From Allacma fusca (taxonomy: Eukaryota > Arthropoda > Collembola > Symphypleona > Sminthuridae), in NCBI GenBank assembly GCA_947179485.1, contig OX359245.1, positions 48,037,067 to 48,101,066 on the forward strand: a stretch of 64,000 nucleotides of DNA, read 5' to 3'. The notes beneath the pieces are model-generated. The model did no database searches and was not told where the DNA came from. It was given only the letters and a program-made list of their open reading frames with translations. A program made the translations under genes and the position numbers. Of the stretch, positions 36,620 through 49,001 are shown one piece after another. Every line of letters starts with the position of its first letter. The stretch's first letter is position 1.

Positions 36620-37300
36620 TTAACCAACGAAACGACTGAAAATCAGAAAAAATAAGTGATTACGAATATTTTTAAAAATTACAGCATTCACCCTGCCTTA
36701 AATGTTTTAAACCCTTTATCCGGTACTACTCACCTTTGGTAATAGTCTTTCCTCCTTTTCAAAAAGCTACTCATTGATCTTAACCCACACTGAATTCCTC
36801 AGAGATTTTAAACAAAAGAGAAGGTGTGTAAAGTAAGGGGTACCACTTAGCGATTGTCTCACATCCAGCCCATACAAGGGACACCTGTGAACGATATTTA
36901 ATTCAGTCGGGCCTAAGCAGATGCATTTACAGATTATTTAAAACTTTTTTCAACCCGCGAGCTCAAAAATTCTAGATGCAGTGCATCAGGAAGTTCAGCA
37001 AAGTTGAAAGTTTGGAAAAAATGAAAAATCTTAAATTTCGAATTCCTGCTTAAATTTAGTTTCTAAAAATATTCTAACAGCTATTTGTAGACGTTTTTCT
37101 GGGCTGTCCTGGGATTTACAACTCGAGTCACTGCGTTGAGAATTGTGAAGATAACCAGTAAACACAGGGGTCAATTTGAAAATAATCTGAGCTTTTACAC
37201 CATTCAACCAGAGTTGCATTCGTTCCATTGCAATTAACTCCAGGTGGACTAATACCTCCAAAAATAATTCTTTACGTAATAAAATGAACGTATGTCGGTT
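36620..37300. repeat. Background repeat (D and E motifs)
   Basis: Carries GGAAACGACTG / AGAAAAAATAAGTGATTA (copy at 57580-57620) and GGGCTGTCC with TGAGAATTGTG (copies near 55120, 57890 and 49300). The 76-codon minus ORF at 37031-37261 is inside the repeat. No gene. Confidence 0.7.
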
Positions 37301-38800
37301 TCCGTCTCAGCTCCTAGTGTGACTGCTGACATGTGCTTTATCAGTATGGGACGTGTGTCCATGAGCAGCAAACACAGAGGAGAGGGTTGGGAAAATTCAT
37401 TTACAGGAACGACAGGAAGTAGTAAACCTGAGGAGGAGAATTTTTGGTTCAGCCATTTTTTACTGGAGATTCATTGGCCCGTAAAAATATTTTGGAGCAG
37501 TATGTACAATTGTTGCAAATTTTATAAACATTCATTGGAGTTTCACATCATGCCACTGAATGTATTTTTAGGCTGGAGTTGACACAACATCACCCCAAGC
37601 TCAGTATATTTCTTACCAATGTATGAAGATGCCAATAAATCTTTCTACTCTGTATTGTAAATGTAATCCTAGGGAAAATTTACCTGCTTCAATACACAGG
37701 GAACGCTATTTACGAGGAAACCACCACAGAGAAAATTCTCTATAATAAAAATTTAGTTTGACAGCACAATTGGCGACAATATTTGGTTTCAATGCCATAT
37801 CATTTATTCCCCGCCTAGGTTCTAGGCCTTTGGCGTAGGTTCGAACATATTATCTGTTTGCAATTTAAATTGCAATAAAAAAAGTCCAAGAGAGTATTCA
37901 CGATCAAAATTTATGATACCGTACACATATTACGATTTCGTAATTTCGACACATTTTTTAATCACTGTCGTTACAGCTCAGACAAGTGGAATTGTTATAA
38001 AAGACCAAAGGTCTGCGATACGCACCGCAGTGTTGGCCCAACTCATTCCCTATTTGATTTTCATCGTTTAGAAGAAAAGGAATTAAAAGGAAACTCGACA
38101 GACTTCAAATTTTCAAGGGTGAAGTTCTAAATTTTACCCAAATTTTCCTAAAATGTATGATTCCATATTTTTGTGGAATTATTCTTGAATTTTTTGAAAA
38201 TCGTCATTAAGCGTTTTTAGATGCCATTAAAATAATATTAATTCGATTTAAAAAAACGCTCGGTGAATTGGAAATTGATTGTGAAGAATCAGATGAACGA
38301 ATAAAATGAAGAAATAAAAACTTACAATTAGGTGCTTTTTGGCTTCGCTTGGCACAAGAGCTTCAGAGGGATCCCTTTTTTCAACTCTCTTCAACTGAGA
38401 GTCAACTCAATGTTTAGAATTTAGCACGGAAACACGTAGTCTTCAATAGGAATGATCAACAGGTACTTGTTGTCTCCAAGGGAAAAAGTAAACTAAGGCC
38501 GGAGTCACCAAGGTATAGGCTTCTGTAACGTGGAGTAGAAAAAGTGAAAGGGAACACTTAATGTTTTGGGACACTTGTAAAGCGTCCATGCTTTGTACTC
38601 ACGCATGGCAAGAGCCACTATCTCATTGGAACCTTGAGTTTTCCAGAAGGAGCTGGGTTTGACATATGTATATGCAGTACACACTATACAGCTCACTCCC
38701 GCCATTCGTGCTCCCTTAACTTTCATGAGTATACCTTGAAATATAATTATTTAAATTATCTTTCACACACAGTGGAACCTTTTCTAATAAAACACGATTC
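37300..38800. repeat. Long repeat segment G, copy 2
   Basis: Counterpart of 20370-23110. The part 37885-38260 is almost base-for-base the same as 22063-22440, including GGTCTGCGATAC and GTGTTGGCCCAACTCATTCC, pointing to recent duplication or gene conversion. Non-coding. Confidence 0.8.
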
Positions 38801-38879
38801 TGGTTGAGAAACAACGACGGTATATTTTACAAATTGTATACTTGTATTACGAGTCTCATTCTCTCAATCTTGCGTTGGT

Positions 38880-40040
38880 ACTATGGTTCTGCAACGTTCG
38901 TGGTTTTGCTGGGTACGCCATAACGATAATTAAACTCAGAATGTCATATCAATCTTCATATCGAATTGATTGATTATTCCAACTTTTTATAAAATATTCT
39001 GACGCTATTTTGAAAGAAAATTGTACGAACCTTTTATGAAGCTATAACACAGGTCGCTCCACTGAAAATAGTGGACATGACAGTAAATAACCCAGAGCAA
39101 GGTTGGAGAAATTCTTTTTCGAGCACAAGAGAGAAAGAAAAGTAAAAGAAGAAATTTTTGGTCAAAATTTGTGGTTTTAAACCCTAAAAATGTGAGGTAA
39201 CATTCAAATAAAGAAAGAAAAATCGTTTGTGTAGTAAATCTGTAAATCAATGATGAAAGTTTACCTCATGTTTTTATTTTTTTTGACCGGCTTAAAAGAC
39301 GCAGCGAATTGCAATTAGTCACATATGAATCCTATGAGTTTTGCTACAAACACAGCTTTTCAAACAAATTATGAAAGCCGATACTTTCATCAAAAATATC
39401 AAGTTTAGAGTTTTTCTTTCCGTGAGGAGTTCTGAAATGTTAGACTATAATCATACAAAATTGTATTTAAGATGAAAACGTCATTACCTAAAAAATATCA
39501 GCAATAGAATGTTAACACAAGAGGATTAAATCTTTTTACTTTTTAAAATTCCGATGTAGATCAGTTTAAAATTTTTGAAGAATTTAAAAAACTATTTGCA
39601 GGCACTATTTACGTTATTTTCCTAGTGAATTCCCTAATTATTGTTTGCCACTAATATTATAACAAATGTTTTGCTTATGCCAAATATACGTAATGATCTG
39701 GTCTTTGATATCATTGAATGCGCTTTTAAGCCAGACGTTCCATTGAAATTGAATCCAGGTCGACTAACGCCTCCAAAAACAATCCTTTACACAAGAAAAC
39801 AATTAGTCAGCTCATTTCCTATGCATGATGAATTTCCTTGCTGTACACGGATATTCGGTATACAATCGGCGGATTATAGCTTTTGCTGGAAATCCTTCAA
39901 GGCCGAATACCGATGGTCGAAAGATTCACATAGAGGCAGAAAACATGAAATGTTTTATTACAAGTTCAAATAGAGATGTCAATATATAGCGTATACCCAA
40001 CGGATTGACACAAAAGCCAAAGAGGAAGAATTCCCAAAAA
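38880..40040. repeat. Background repeat segment BC, copy 4
   Basis: Parallels 23215-24890: CTGCAACGTTCGTGGTTT, the GAAGCTATAACACAGGTCG block near 39040, and CGACTAACGCCTCCAAAA near 39760. The ORF at 39641-39973 lies in this repeat and is disrupted in the other copies. Confidence 0.75.
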
Positions 40041-40299
40041 ACAACTTAACATATTGATTAAAACCGCAACACATCAATTTTAATGTCAAAATTTGAGTGT
40101 AAAATTTATTTTATAATCCTATTGAAAATTGTACACGTATGGTATTTTAAATTCAGAGATTCCACGCCTGTTTAAATTCTTTATAAATGAAGTGGCAAGT
40201 TTTTAACAAAATACGTTTTCGGATGTGTTACCTGAGCACAAAAGAATAATATTAAGGGTTGTGCCACAAATGACCTGATTTAAACACGTCACAAAGAAC

Positions 40300-42634
40300 G
40301 ACTGCCTGACTGAATGGTCACTCGTCGTAATACGCAAGAGTGACTGACTGTATAGGACGTCATGCACGTTAGTAGATATGTATGGACAGAGTAACAAGCC
40401 ACATTCTGAAATACACAAAATTGCGTTGTGAAATGAATTGCAAAATGAACCTGTAGCCACAAGAGATTGCAGATTAAAAGCTTGACATTTACAGTCACAG
40501 TATTGGGAACAAATTGACAGTCCCACTGGGGTTTGTCTTTTACCTTAGAACCAACGCTCAGATTATGGGAGTATTTGTCGAGACCCACAAATTTTAGAAT
40601 ATTAAAATGTAAGTTTGGTATCAGTATTAACTATCAGTATTACTGTAAGTTTTTAAAATGTAAATCCCCACAGGAATACTGTAATACGTTTAAATCACTC
40701 ACAGGAAATAATATAGGGAGTACAAGTATTACAGAACTACATGTCAACAATGAGATTATTGTTGATAATCTGAAAATATGCAACGAATTAGCCAAATCTT
40801 TTGTACTTGACCACATCAATGAGGACTTTCATATTAAACAATTCTCAGAAAGTCTGCAATACTCTACGGGCAGTAATGGTTTTAGCGATATAACAATCCA
40901 AGAAATTATAGATGTAATTATGAGTACTAAGGAAAACACTAGCAATGGATTTAATAGCACGCCCGCAAAACTTATTAAACAATATCCTTACATCTACGTA
41001 CCCATATTTTGTATTATTTTCAATCACGCATTACAATGGGGCCAATTTCCACGGGAATGGAAAACTGCAATGATAACTCCTATACTTAAACCCAAAGCAA
41101 ACAAATTTCTTCCCCAGTCATTCAGACCTATTTCAATTTTACCATTCCCCTCAAAACTATTTGAATCATGTATAGCCAAAAGAATTATTAATCAAATGGA
41201 AGGTCATAATCTTTTACATGGAAATCAATACGGCTTTCGTAAAAGAAAATCAACGCTACATGCGTTGATTGACCTAACACATAAAGTTTACACTGCTTTG
41301 GAAGATAAGAAAATGGTTGCTGTGTTATTTATAGACTTGAAAAAGCATTTGACAGCGTATCATTCAGTAAACTATTGTGGAAACTCCGATACAAATATAA
41401 TCTACCGTCGTATCTATTAAAGATTCTATGTAGCTACCTATACGACCGTACCTTTACAATCAAACTTGGTAAATTTATCTCAAATAAATATAAACTGAAT
41501 GGGGGAGTCCCGCAGGGTAGCGTATTAGGTCCCGTTCATTTTACTATATTTTTTAATGATATCTGTGAAATTCTTAACGACTCAGCTATATATGCTGACG
41601 ACATTGGGTCAGTTTGCATAGGCTCTAACAATAATGATTTAAAGGAAAATTTGGAAAAAAACTTTGAAATTGATAAATAATTGTTATACAAATAATAATA
41701 TAAATGTAAACTTTCTTAAATTACATTTTATGGAATTCTATAAGCCAAGATCTAAACTACGTCCTAACATTCCTTCCATTAGTTGTGAAGGTAATACAAT
41801 TGAAAGAGTACGAACCTTTAAGTACCTAGGTGTTTATCTTGATTGTAATCTAAAATTTGATAAACACTGTACTCATGTAAATAGGATGATCACACTTAAA
41901 ATTGCCACACTCATTAAATTTAAGCGATTTATTAAACCAAAATAATGCACATTTTATTTAAATCGCTGTGTCTCCCATATTGATTATGCATTACCAGTAT
42001 GGGGTTCTGTTTCTGACTTGCTGTTACAAAAATGTCAAAAACCCATCGATCATTTTCTTAAATGTGTATCTATTAAGGGATATAGCTTTAATTTTCTGAA
42101 ACCAATCAAATACTTCAATGTAACTCCACAAGCGGAATTAACAAAAGGAAAGTAAGTATTGATATGTATGAATTGTATGAAACATTTGGAATTTTTACAG
42201 TATTTGAAAGGTATGTTTACATCACTGTCTCCTCGACTAAAACATTACTAAAACAATCAGATAAACTTGATTGTATAAAAGAAATAATCAAAACGAACTC
42301 TGTAAGGGACACCCGTAATAACCACTTCCTTGTAATTCCCCTAAAGTCTTCGTTTTTTCACAACTCCTTTCAATATCGGGCTGCAAAATTATGGAATCAA
42401 ACTGCAAGACGCATTCCTTCAAAAATAAACATGAAAGACTTCCAGTATGAATTAAGCAAGTTGATTACTGAAAAAAGACATAATAATCATGTTGAGTATT
42501 TCATTGTAAACTAATTTGACTTACATGTAACTATTTAGTGATAAATCATAGCTAGCTTTAAATTATATACGTCTATCGTTGTAAATCAGTGTTTTCACTG
42601 AGCTGATTTGACAATAAAGCCATTACCATTACCA
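40300..42634 (+). mobile_element. 5'-truncated LINE insertion
   Basis: The 3' end is clear: AATAAA at 42613 followed by GCCATTACCATTACC, a short hexamer-type tail rather than poly(A). The 5' end is uncertain. Background repeat is recognisable up to about 40180 and LINE coding starts at or before 40533. No target duplication was identified. Confidence 0.65.
40533..42514 (+). pseudogene. Jockey/CR1-group LINE reverse transcriptase, broken
   Basis: Remains of a non-LTR retrotransposon ORF2. The frame at 40533-41345 carries the pre-RT region and RT blocks PREWKTAMITPILKPK, FRPISILPFPSKLFE, NQYGFRKRKST and VLFIDLKK. A one-base frame change near 41345 leads to AFDSVSF and GGVPQGSVLGP, with the catalytic YADD at about 41590. 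A second frame change near 41665 leads to FKYLGVYLDCNLKF. A TAA at 41943 and a further TAA follow around HIDYALPVWG, and the last piece (42164-42514) has the usual C-terminal AAKLWNQTARRIPSKINMK. The AP endonuclease and ORF1 are missing, so it is 5'-truncated as well as mutated. Confidence 0.9.
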
Positions 42635-42639
42635 ATATT

Positions 42640-43970
42640 CCGCCATTATTGATTTAGAACACGAATTTTGTTATTTTGCAATGTTTCTTGAAAACGATCT
42701 TTTAACTAGTAGCAAGTACTCTGAGGGCGGCCAATTCTCATAATTTTCGACCAAACTGAATAATCTTTGGTAAAAAAAAGTGGATAAATTTAAATGCCCT
42801 TCCGAAATATCGTTCGAAAAGATCTTAAGTTTTAAATCAATTGAAGATGTTTTAACACCTCTCTTAAAAAGAAGTTACTGGAATTTTTAATCTCAAGTCA
42901 CTCAATTTCAAGTAACTTTTTTCAAAACTTCGTCGAAAGACAATTTTTCCTGAGTGGGTCAAAGTCTCAAATGATTCCTTCCTTGCAAAAAATGTTGAAA
43001 TTTTTATCAAAAATTTTAATATACCGCCGAAAAGTGGTTTGAAATTTCGTTTGACATTATCCTGTAGAAAATCAAAATAAAAATAGATCAACTCCAATAT
43101 GGCTCGTGAGACCAACGCTATTACGAATATTTGAAAGTACTTCGAGGTCTCAAAATTTACTTTTTTCGAAATATTGAATATAAATCGATGTGAATTAAAC
43201 ATTTTTGAATTATTTAAAAGCTTTATTCCAAACAATTGATTTTACAAAGGAATTACTCATTCATATGATATCATGAAAATAAATCAGGCCTCAAAAACAC
43301 AAATTCTACTACTATACTTCACTGCCAGGTGGCGCAGTCAACATATACAAAAATTTTATCTTAGAACACAAGCTGACTGGTATCCTGCAAACCTTCAATA
43401 TTCCATTTGAACTGATTTATCTGCACGCAATTTAAACTGGAATTTTATTATTGCAATTTTACTTTATCGCTATTTAAAATAAATGTGCTGAAATTGTTAA
43501 TTTACAATTGACATATTAGTTACACTGTCCAGTTTATTACTTTTCGATGTATCACTTTCTGGTCTTCTGAGAATGGATATGCAGAAATCGCAATGCAGAA
43601 AATTCACTATATTAATTATAACATTTTGACACGAAAATTTGCTAAAACATTTAGAGTTAACGCCGTATCGTTTATTTTCCACGTAATACACATGGTCATA
43701 CATTCAGATGAAGTTAAGTCACCTCTTGTTTGCATCGTAAATTATTTATATATTCGTACATTTTTATTGAAATTTTCGACATAGCCCACATCCGAATGAC
43801 ATTTGACCTGTTGGGTGTTACTCATGCTCGTTTGGAGTATTAGGAAATAATACAAATTTAAAAAAAAAAGAACTTATGGCGGTTTCCGTCTCAGCTTTAG
43901 TATGACCATTGGAATATGGTATAGGATTATATACCAGAATGTCTTTATAATGTGACTAAGCATAGGACAT
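42640..43970. other. Non-coding background
   Basis: No gene. Contains a motif copy near 43600-43665 (GAAAATTCACTATATTAATT then AACGCCGTATCG) and an H-type fragment near 43790. The minus ORF at 42864-43235 (123 codons) is Phe/Ile/Lys-rich with no domain and is not supported. Confidence 0.5.
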
Positions 43971-45215
43971 TATGATGTGACTGCATAACGTATTCCACTA
44001 GTAAAGATGTTTACCATGTACATGCGTATAATAACTTGAAATACATTTTCACAGTTTACAGAATTAAAAAAACGCTTAATATTATGTATTACAATTGGAT
44101 TATTTTCTGTAACGAGGTTTTGCATCATGCAATGTTAGTTGATACAGGTTGAGACCGTATACAATGGGAAGCATTGGAAAGGGACGAGACATTAGACCTG
44201 CATACGCGTATTCCAGTAAATTTTCTAAAAATTGAGAACGATTTCCTCAACTAAAATGTGAGCTTCAATTTGAAACCCGATCAAAAAGGAATTGACAACA
44301 GAGGACTAGAAAAATAAAGTAAGGAATTAATGTCTTAAAAGTTCAAAACTGTCACGCCGGTTGAAACAATTAACAATGTCATGCAAACTCTACAATACAA
44401 GTTATTATTAAACTTTTAATCCGCAGTATAGGATTGTTAGAAATAAAACTACAAATTCACAAATTTGATAAAAACAAGTTTCAAATTTAGTAGAATTAGT
44501 AACGATTTCATTTTAAATCCTAATGTTGTAATTTTTTCTTAGATGGTTTCTGATCTCTGAAAATATTTTGAAGCAATACAATAATAATTGTAGAACATTT
44601 TGTGATTATTCAGAGTGTAGTATCATGCTGCTAGCCCAAAATTAGGTCTACTACTAACGTGAAAATTGTTAATGTGAGAGAAGATCGAAGGAAATAATTG
44701 TTAGTTTGTTAAAACAATTCAGAATGGTACAATGTTAGTACATTAATTTAAAATGATTACATTTCTTTTGCGCTGGGTTCAAACTTGAACCTACATTTTA
44801 TTCAGCATCAGGATTTACTTGGACCCCATGATAACTAACCTTGACTATCTGTAATAATTCCTTTAATGACTCCACCAAGGGTAATTAAAGTGTACCCCTT
44901 CAATCCCGTACTTCTCATCGCGGCCCTTTTGGTAATAATGAATTCTATTTTTCTAAAATTACTCACAGATTCTAACCCAAACTGAACTCCTCCGAGATTT
45001 TTAGTTAATGAGCAGATGTGTAAATCTGAGCAAAGTCGTTGCATTATTTTTGTCGTAATTCTAGTGAAGGTAACACGGGCATTCGAACAAACACAGTTGC
45101 TAGATGACACTGATGACAGCAACACAGCAGTGAAATTTAAGAACGATAGATGCTTTGACGCCACTAAGTTGTTTTTACACCAAAGGCATACACCAAAGTA
45201 TACATCAAAATATTA

Positions 45216-46325
45216 TCCTTTATTATTATTGAGCACTTCTGTTGATTTAAACCTTCGCGCGTTTGTAGTACAATTCAAACCTTCGCGGCTTATTTCACGA
45301 ATTCAAACCTTCCCGGCTTATTCACTATACAGCCAAGCAAGTCGGTGGTATATACAACAAGCCGAGAAGCACAGCGGGCTGAAAGCTGAAACTCTGTCGC
45401 AGAGTAGAGGTTTTTCAGCTCGCTCAGCTCGCTGTTCTTCTCGGCATATACCAACTGCTTGCAGCATATTGGAAGCTCGCAATATTACGCCATTTTAGAT
45501 TATCACTTAACAACGCTAACCATAACTATTATAAACATTAGACATAAATCATCAAATTTGGATTAAATTACGACTGGTAGTGATAAAAACTACGTATAAT
45601 AATAATAATTTGATAAGAGGAGAATTTTAATGACTGAACTTAGTTCACATTCGTGTGGGATTCTAATTAGGAAAATTAATTACAAGCCTTAGCATCCAGA
45701 GTTTTGATCTTTATATCCCTAAAAATATCATTAGGATGTAAGGATTGATTTGTAGGAACATTGGACTTTAGTAACTATAGCAAGTTAAATGTGTTGCGCT
45801 AATATGAAATCCTTTCATTTTTTCTATTTTAAATAATCAGTGCGTCCAGTGTCTGAGGCTTCAGTTGCAATATTGCGGTACAACGGATCTATATACAAAT
45901 TATATTAACATAAAAAATCATATTTGATCAGCACGTTGTGCTTATCCACTAAGGGGTGAAGCACCATACAGTGATGCAACAGCAAGGTTTAATAACGATG
46001 TTTGTATTAAATTGAACAAGCGATTAGTTAAATTCCACGTGTATAGCCTAATATTGAGTTTGGGATAAAACTTTAGTGGGCCGAAAGCTGTTTCCCCATA
46101 ATATTTTGATGATGAATTGCCAACTACCTATATGAAACGAATTGTTAGTCTTACAGTTAATACTTCACGTCTTATATGAGATTACTTTGCCTGGCGAAGC
46201 GGGATATCAATATTAAGCCTTCTCGACAGACCTTGATACGAGATCTATTGCCATTTACACTTATTATTTACGCTATTTATTTACACAAGTAATTGCTCCT
46301 GTGCGAAGCACGGGGCTTTTACTAG
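45216..46325 (+). mobile_element. Non-autonomous Helitron
   Basis: 1110 bp. The 5' end is TCCTTTATTATTATTGAGC. The 3' end has a hairpin (CCTGTGC GAA GCACGGGG, 46295-46312) followed nine or so bases later by the terminal CTAG (46322-46325). It lies exactly between A and T with no target duplication. The paralogous segment reads ...AATATTA then TTTCTTTAA across 31841/31842, which is the empty site. No Rep/helicase ORF. Near its middle (45337-45462) lies a long imperfect palindrome. Confidence 0.88.
45337..45462. repeat. Long imperfect palindrome inside the Helitron
   Basis: Arms of about 50 bp: GCAAGTCGGTGGTATATAC, AAGCCGAGAAG and CAGCGGGCTGA are answered by TCAGCTCGCTG, CTTCTCGGC and ATATACCAACTGCTTGC. 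The GC-richer composition stands out from the AT-rich surroundings. Confidence 0.8.
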
Positions 46326-47059
46326 TTTCTTTTAATTATTCTGGGTGACGTGAGTTTGAATTTCATCAAATACATTTTTGAAAATTGAACTGGCGCCCAT
46401 TTAAATGAAAGGCTCATTAGCATGTGGCAAAGGAAGCAAAATGAAAGACAATGGCGTTACTTCAACGCCGTTTAATGATTTCTATCTTCTACGCCAGCAT
46501 ATAAAATATGTACTAGTTCAATATCGTGTGAAAAACAATTGAAAACTGTTGTGATCAAAACTTTTCAGGCAGATCAAACATTACCGTGGTTGTTGCAATT
46601 CTGTTGTCCCAAAATAATTTCGTTATGTATGGAGACTGAAATTCTGGAACGTAGTTTTAAAAATAGGAAATTTCCAGCATAGTACTAATTAACACCTTTC
46701 TCTCATCCTAGTCCTCAGTATAGGGGCCCCCCGGTAAAAATATTCATTTCCCTCAATTTCTTATCAAATATTATTCCATATTGATTGTTGAAATAACGTT
46801 TCTATTGATAAATGATGTTACGAAAAAAATGTAGAAATATTTATTATTTAATTGTTTGGTATATTTTTACAAATAGGTCCCACAATTTAACAATTTATTA
46901 TGGTAATTCGAATTTACATGTTCTATAATCTTTCGGAGGGCACATTTAAATGCAATGCTTACAGTGAAGGAAGACAAGGAATGAAATAATTTTAAACTGC
47001 TTTTATTACGAAATTATTGTTTAATTTTGGTTTTATGAATTCATTGGAAGATTCCAACG

Positions 47060-47318
47060 CGAGGTTTGTCTAACACATTAAATTTCAATTTGGTTCCTGT
47101 CTTCCTAATTCAACATACATCTTTAGGATACAGAAGATTTTTCTTAAATCCGTGCAGGGAAATAGGTTACAAAAATATAGCTGAGTAAATTCCTCGGAAA
47201 CAGGCAAGGAATAAATATTCCAAAATTCGAAAATTAGCAAATATATAATTTTAGGTAGGCCTATTTAAATTTTAAGGTAGGATAAAAAGGGTTGGCCTCT
47301 TCTAAATAACGAAACAGC
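47060..47318. other. Non-coding spacer left of the solo LTR
   Basis: AT-rich, no gene. Similarity to segment D copy 1 fades out here. Confidence 0.5.
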
Positions 47319-47817
47319 TGTTGAAATTATTGGTAAATCATTTGGGGATTAAGGAAATGGACTTGTAAGTATGATTTGTATCATGAATGATGTTGTCATG
47401 TATAAAGAATTTATCATGTATGAATGTCATGAAGTAAAAAGAGGAACTAAAAGTGATGACTAAGGGATAACACACTTCAAGCAAGAGTTTCAAGAGAGGA
47501 AACTTGACCGAGGATGCAACCCATTGGACTTCGCTGACACAGTAGATTGACAGTTTTATGAAGGTTATAAAACTCTCGGGACTGAAGACTGACTCAAGAC
47601 CCAAGACCAGCTCAAGTCTATAGATTTAAGCACTATAAGATTTGTGACACACAGAATAACTTCCTCTTGTTATTTAGATGCTAAATTCATTTTGATGTAA
47701 ACTTGGACCTAAAAATGTTATAAGAACCGTGACTTTCGCAGAATAAAGAGAGACAATCGATTATTTTATTCTACAAAAATATAAGAGATTATCAGAACAT
47801 AATCAATATTTCGTACA
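47319..47817 (+). repeat. Probable solo LTR
   Basis: 499 bp starting TGTTGAAATTATTGG and ending CAATATTTCGTACA (TG...CA with partly inverted ends), flanked by ACAGC (47314-47318) and ATAGC (47818-47822), a 4/5 match. A TATAAG lies near 47719 and AATAAA at 47742, spaced like an LTR promoter and polyadenylation signal. No coding sequence of an LTR element is adjacent. The minus ORF at 47338-47604 is discounted. Confidence 0.45.
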
Positions 47818-47822
47818 ATAGC

Positions 47823-48155
47823 TAACTAATTCACACAGAATTGAACATTTGAATATAACAAAGTTAAAGTTTGATGCGCGTGCCGTAGCAAAAAAAACTG
47901 TCCCTGTTCCAATTATAACAGGAAATAATTTGGTCACCCCCTGTTAGTTAAACCTGTTTCGTTGGGTTTTTGTATTTTACACATTTGGAAACATGGATAT
48001 ACATGCATACCGAGGTATACAAGATAGGGTGTATTCAATCCTGTCTCAATGATTGTGTAGAAACATTGGCACATTATGAATTGTAGTTTTAAAATCTCCC
48101 GCCAGGAAATTTGTTTTCTGGAAATGATTTAAAATATTTAATCAGCATGATGGCA
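47823..48155. other. Non-coding spacer
   Basis: AT-rich, no gene or repeat recognised apart from short background words. Confidence 0.5.
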
Positions 48156-48163
48156 AACACGAA

Positions 48164-48993
48164 TAAGGTTCTCAACGGATAGGATAATTCCCTTATCCTA
48201 TCAGTATCCTATCCGATCCGAATTTTTACCGATAAAACTGAAGCGTATAAATTCCTAACCGCTTCCATCGGATTAAAAATAATCTTATCCGAAGCTTATC
48301 CGTAAATTTTCGGATGACGTATTTATCCTATCCGAAGCCGTCGGATACGAATAAATGGCTATCCGATCCTATCTGCGGATACACGAATCAATTCTAGAAG
48401 TTGAAATTGATCCTAGAGTTTGGCATAAATAAGTTAACATAAATAATTTAAGAATTGAGAGTTTTTTTTCGCTTATCAGATATTCTCAAATATTTACTTA
48501 TTAGTAACCTTTAACAATTTGAAGCCTATAAGAACAGGTATCTAGAATAAGCAGCTGAAATTCAAAATATGACTGAATTTCTGGTCATAACATAAATACT
48601 TGACGGCATGCTTATATTCGTAAGGTTCGGTTTCAGGTTTGCTACAAAAGCTACATGAAGTGAAAAAAGTATAAACGTTTTGAGAAATTGTCGAACTAAT
48701 GTCCTGTCGGTGATTGCAGCAGATAGAAATTATTAGAGTGGTCGTCATTAAAAAATTCGTTTATCCGCGGATATCCGAGGATATCCGTCGGATTATCCGA
48801 AAAACAAAAGGTCGCTATCCGATCCGTTCGGATATTTTATGTAGTAGTATCCGATCCTATCCGGGATTTTTTTCGGATGCGGATGACAAAACCGATCCGT
48901 TCGGATAAATATCGGATCGGATAATCTTCAGTTTTATCCTATCCGTATCCGATCCGTATCCGTTCGGATATATCCGATCCGTTGAGAACCTTA
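48164..48993. mobile_element. hAT-type MITE with CGGATATCCG words
   Basis: 830 bp. The ends are TAAGGTTCTCAACGGAT and ATCCGTTGAGAACCTTA, with a perfect 8-bp duplication AACACGAA at 48156-48163 and 48994-49001. Both ends are dense with ATCCGATCC / GGATATCCG words. The plus ORF at 48714-48908 and the minus ORF at 48542-48748 are repeat-derived. Confidence 0.93.
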
Positions 48994-49001
48994 AACACGA
49001 A

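Larger units (their letters stand above)
33190..36620. repeat. Background repeat segment BC, copy 3 (interrupted)
   Basis: Matches 10880-12560 on both sides of the insertions 33939-35122 and 35131-36020: upstream TTTGGGGTGTTTTTCTTAGG, downstream ACAATTACGCC and GAACGTCATGACATTCAT. Compared with 11640-12290, copy 3 lacks several hundred bp around 36200-36290. The preceding stretch 32850-33190 is also non-coding background. Confidence 0.85.
43970..47060. repeat. Long repeat segment D, copy 2 (interrupted)
   Basis: Counterpart of 25850-32850. It preserves the empty targets of the hAT transposon (44148-44155) and of the MITE at 30228 (44625-44632). It is itself interrupted by the Helitron at 45216-46325. 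The ORFs at 44835-45498 are in the repeat or Helitron and are not genes. Confidence 0.85.

Noticed and set aside
42864..43235. 123-codon minus-strand ORF
   Set aside because: Lys/Phe/Ile-rich reading of AT-rich DNA, no recognisable domain and no conserved copy.
45016..45498. 160-codon plus-strand ORF
   Set aside because: Crosses from repeat segment D into the Helitron and its palindrome; the parallel segment near 31650 does not keep it.
47338..47604. 88-codon minus-strand ORF
   Set aside because: Lies inside the solo LTR candidate, with no domain and a biased hydrophobic composition.
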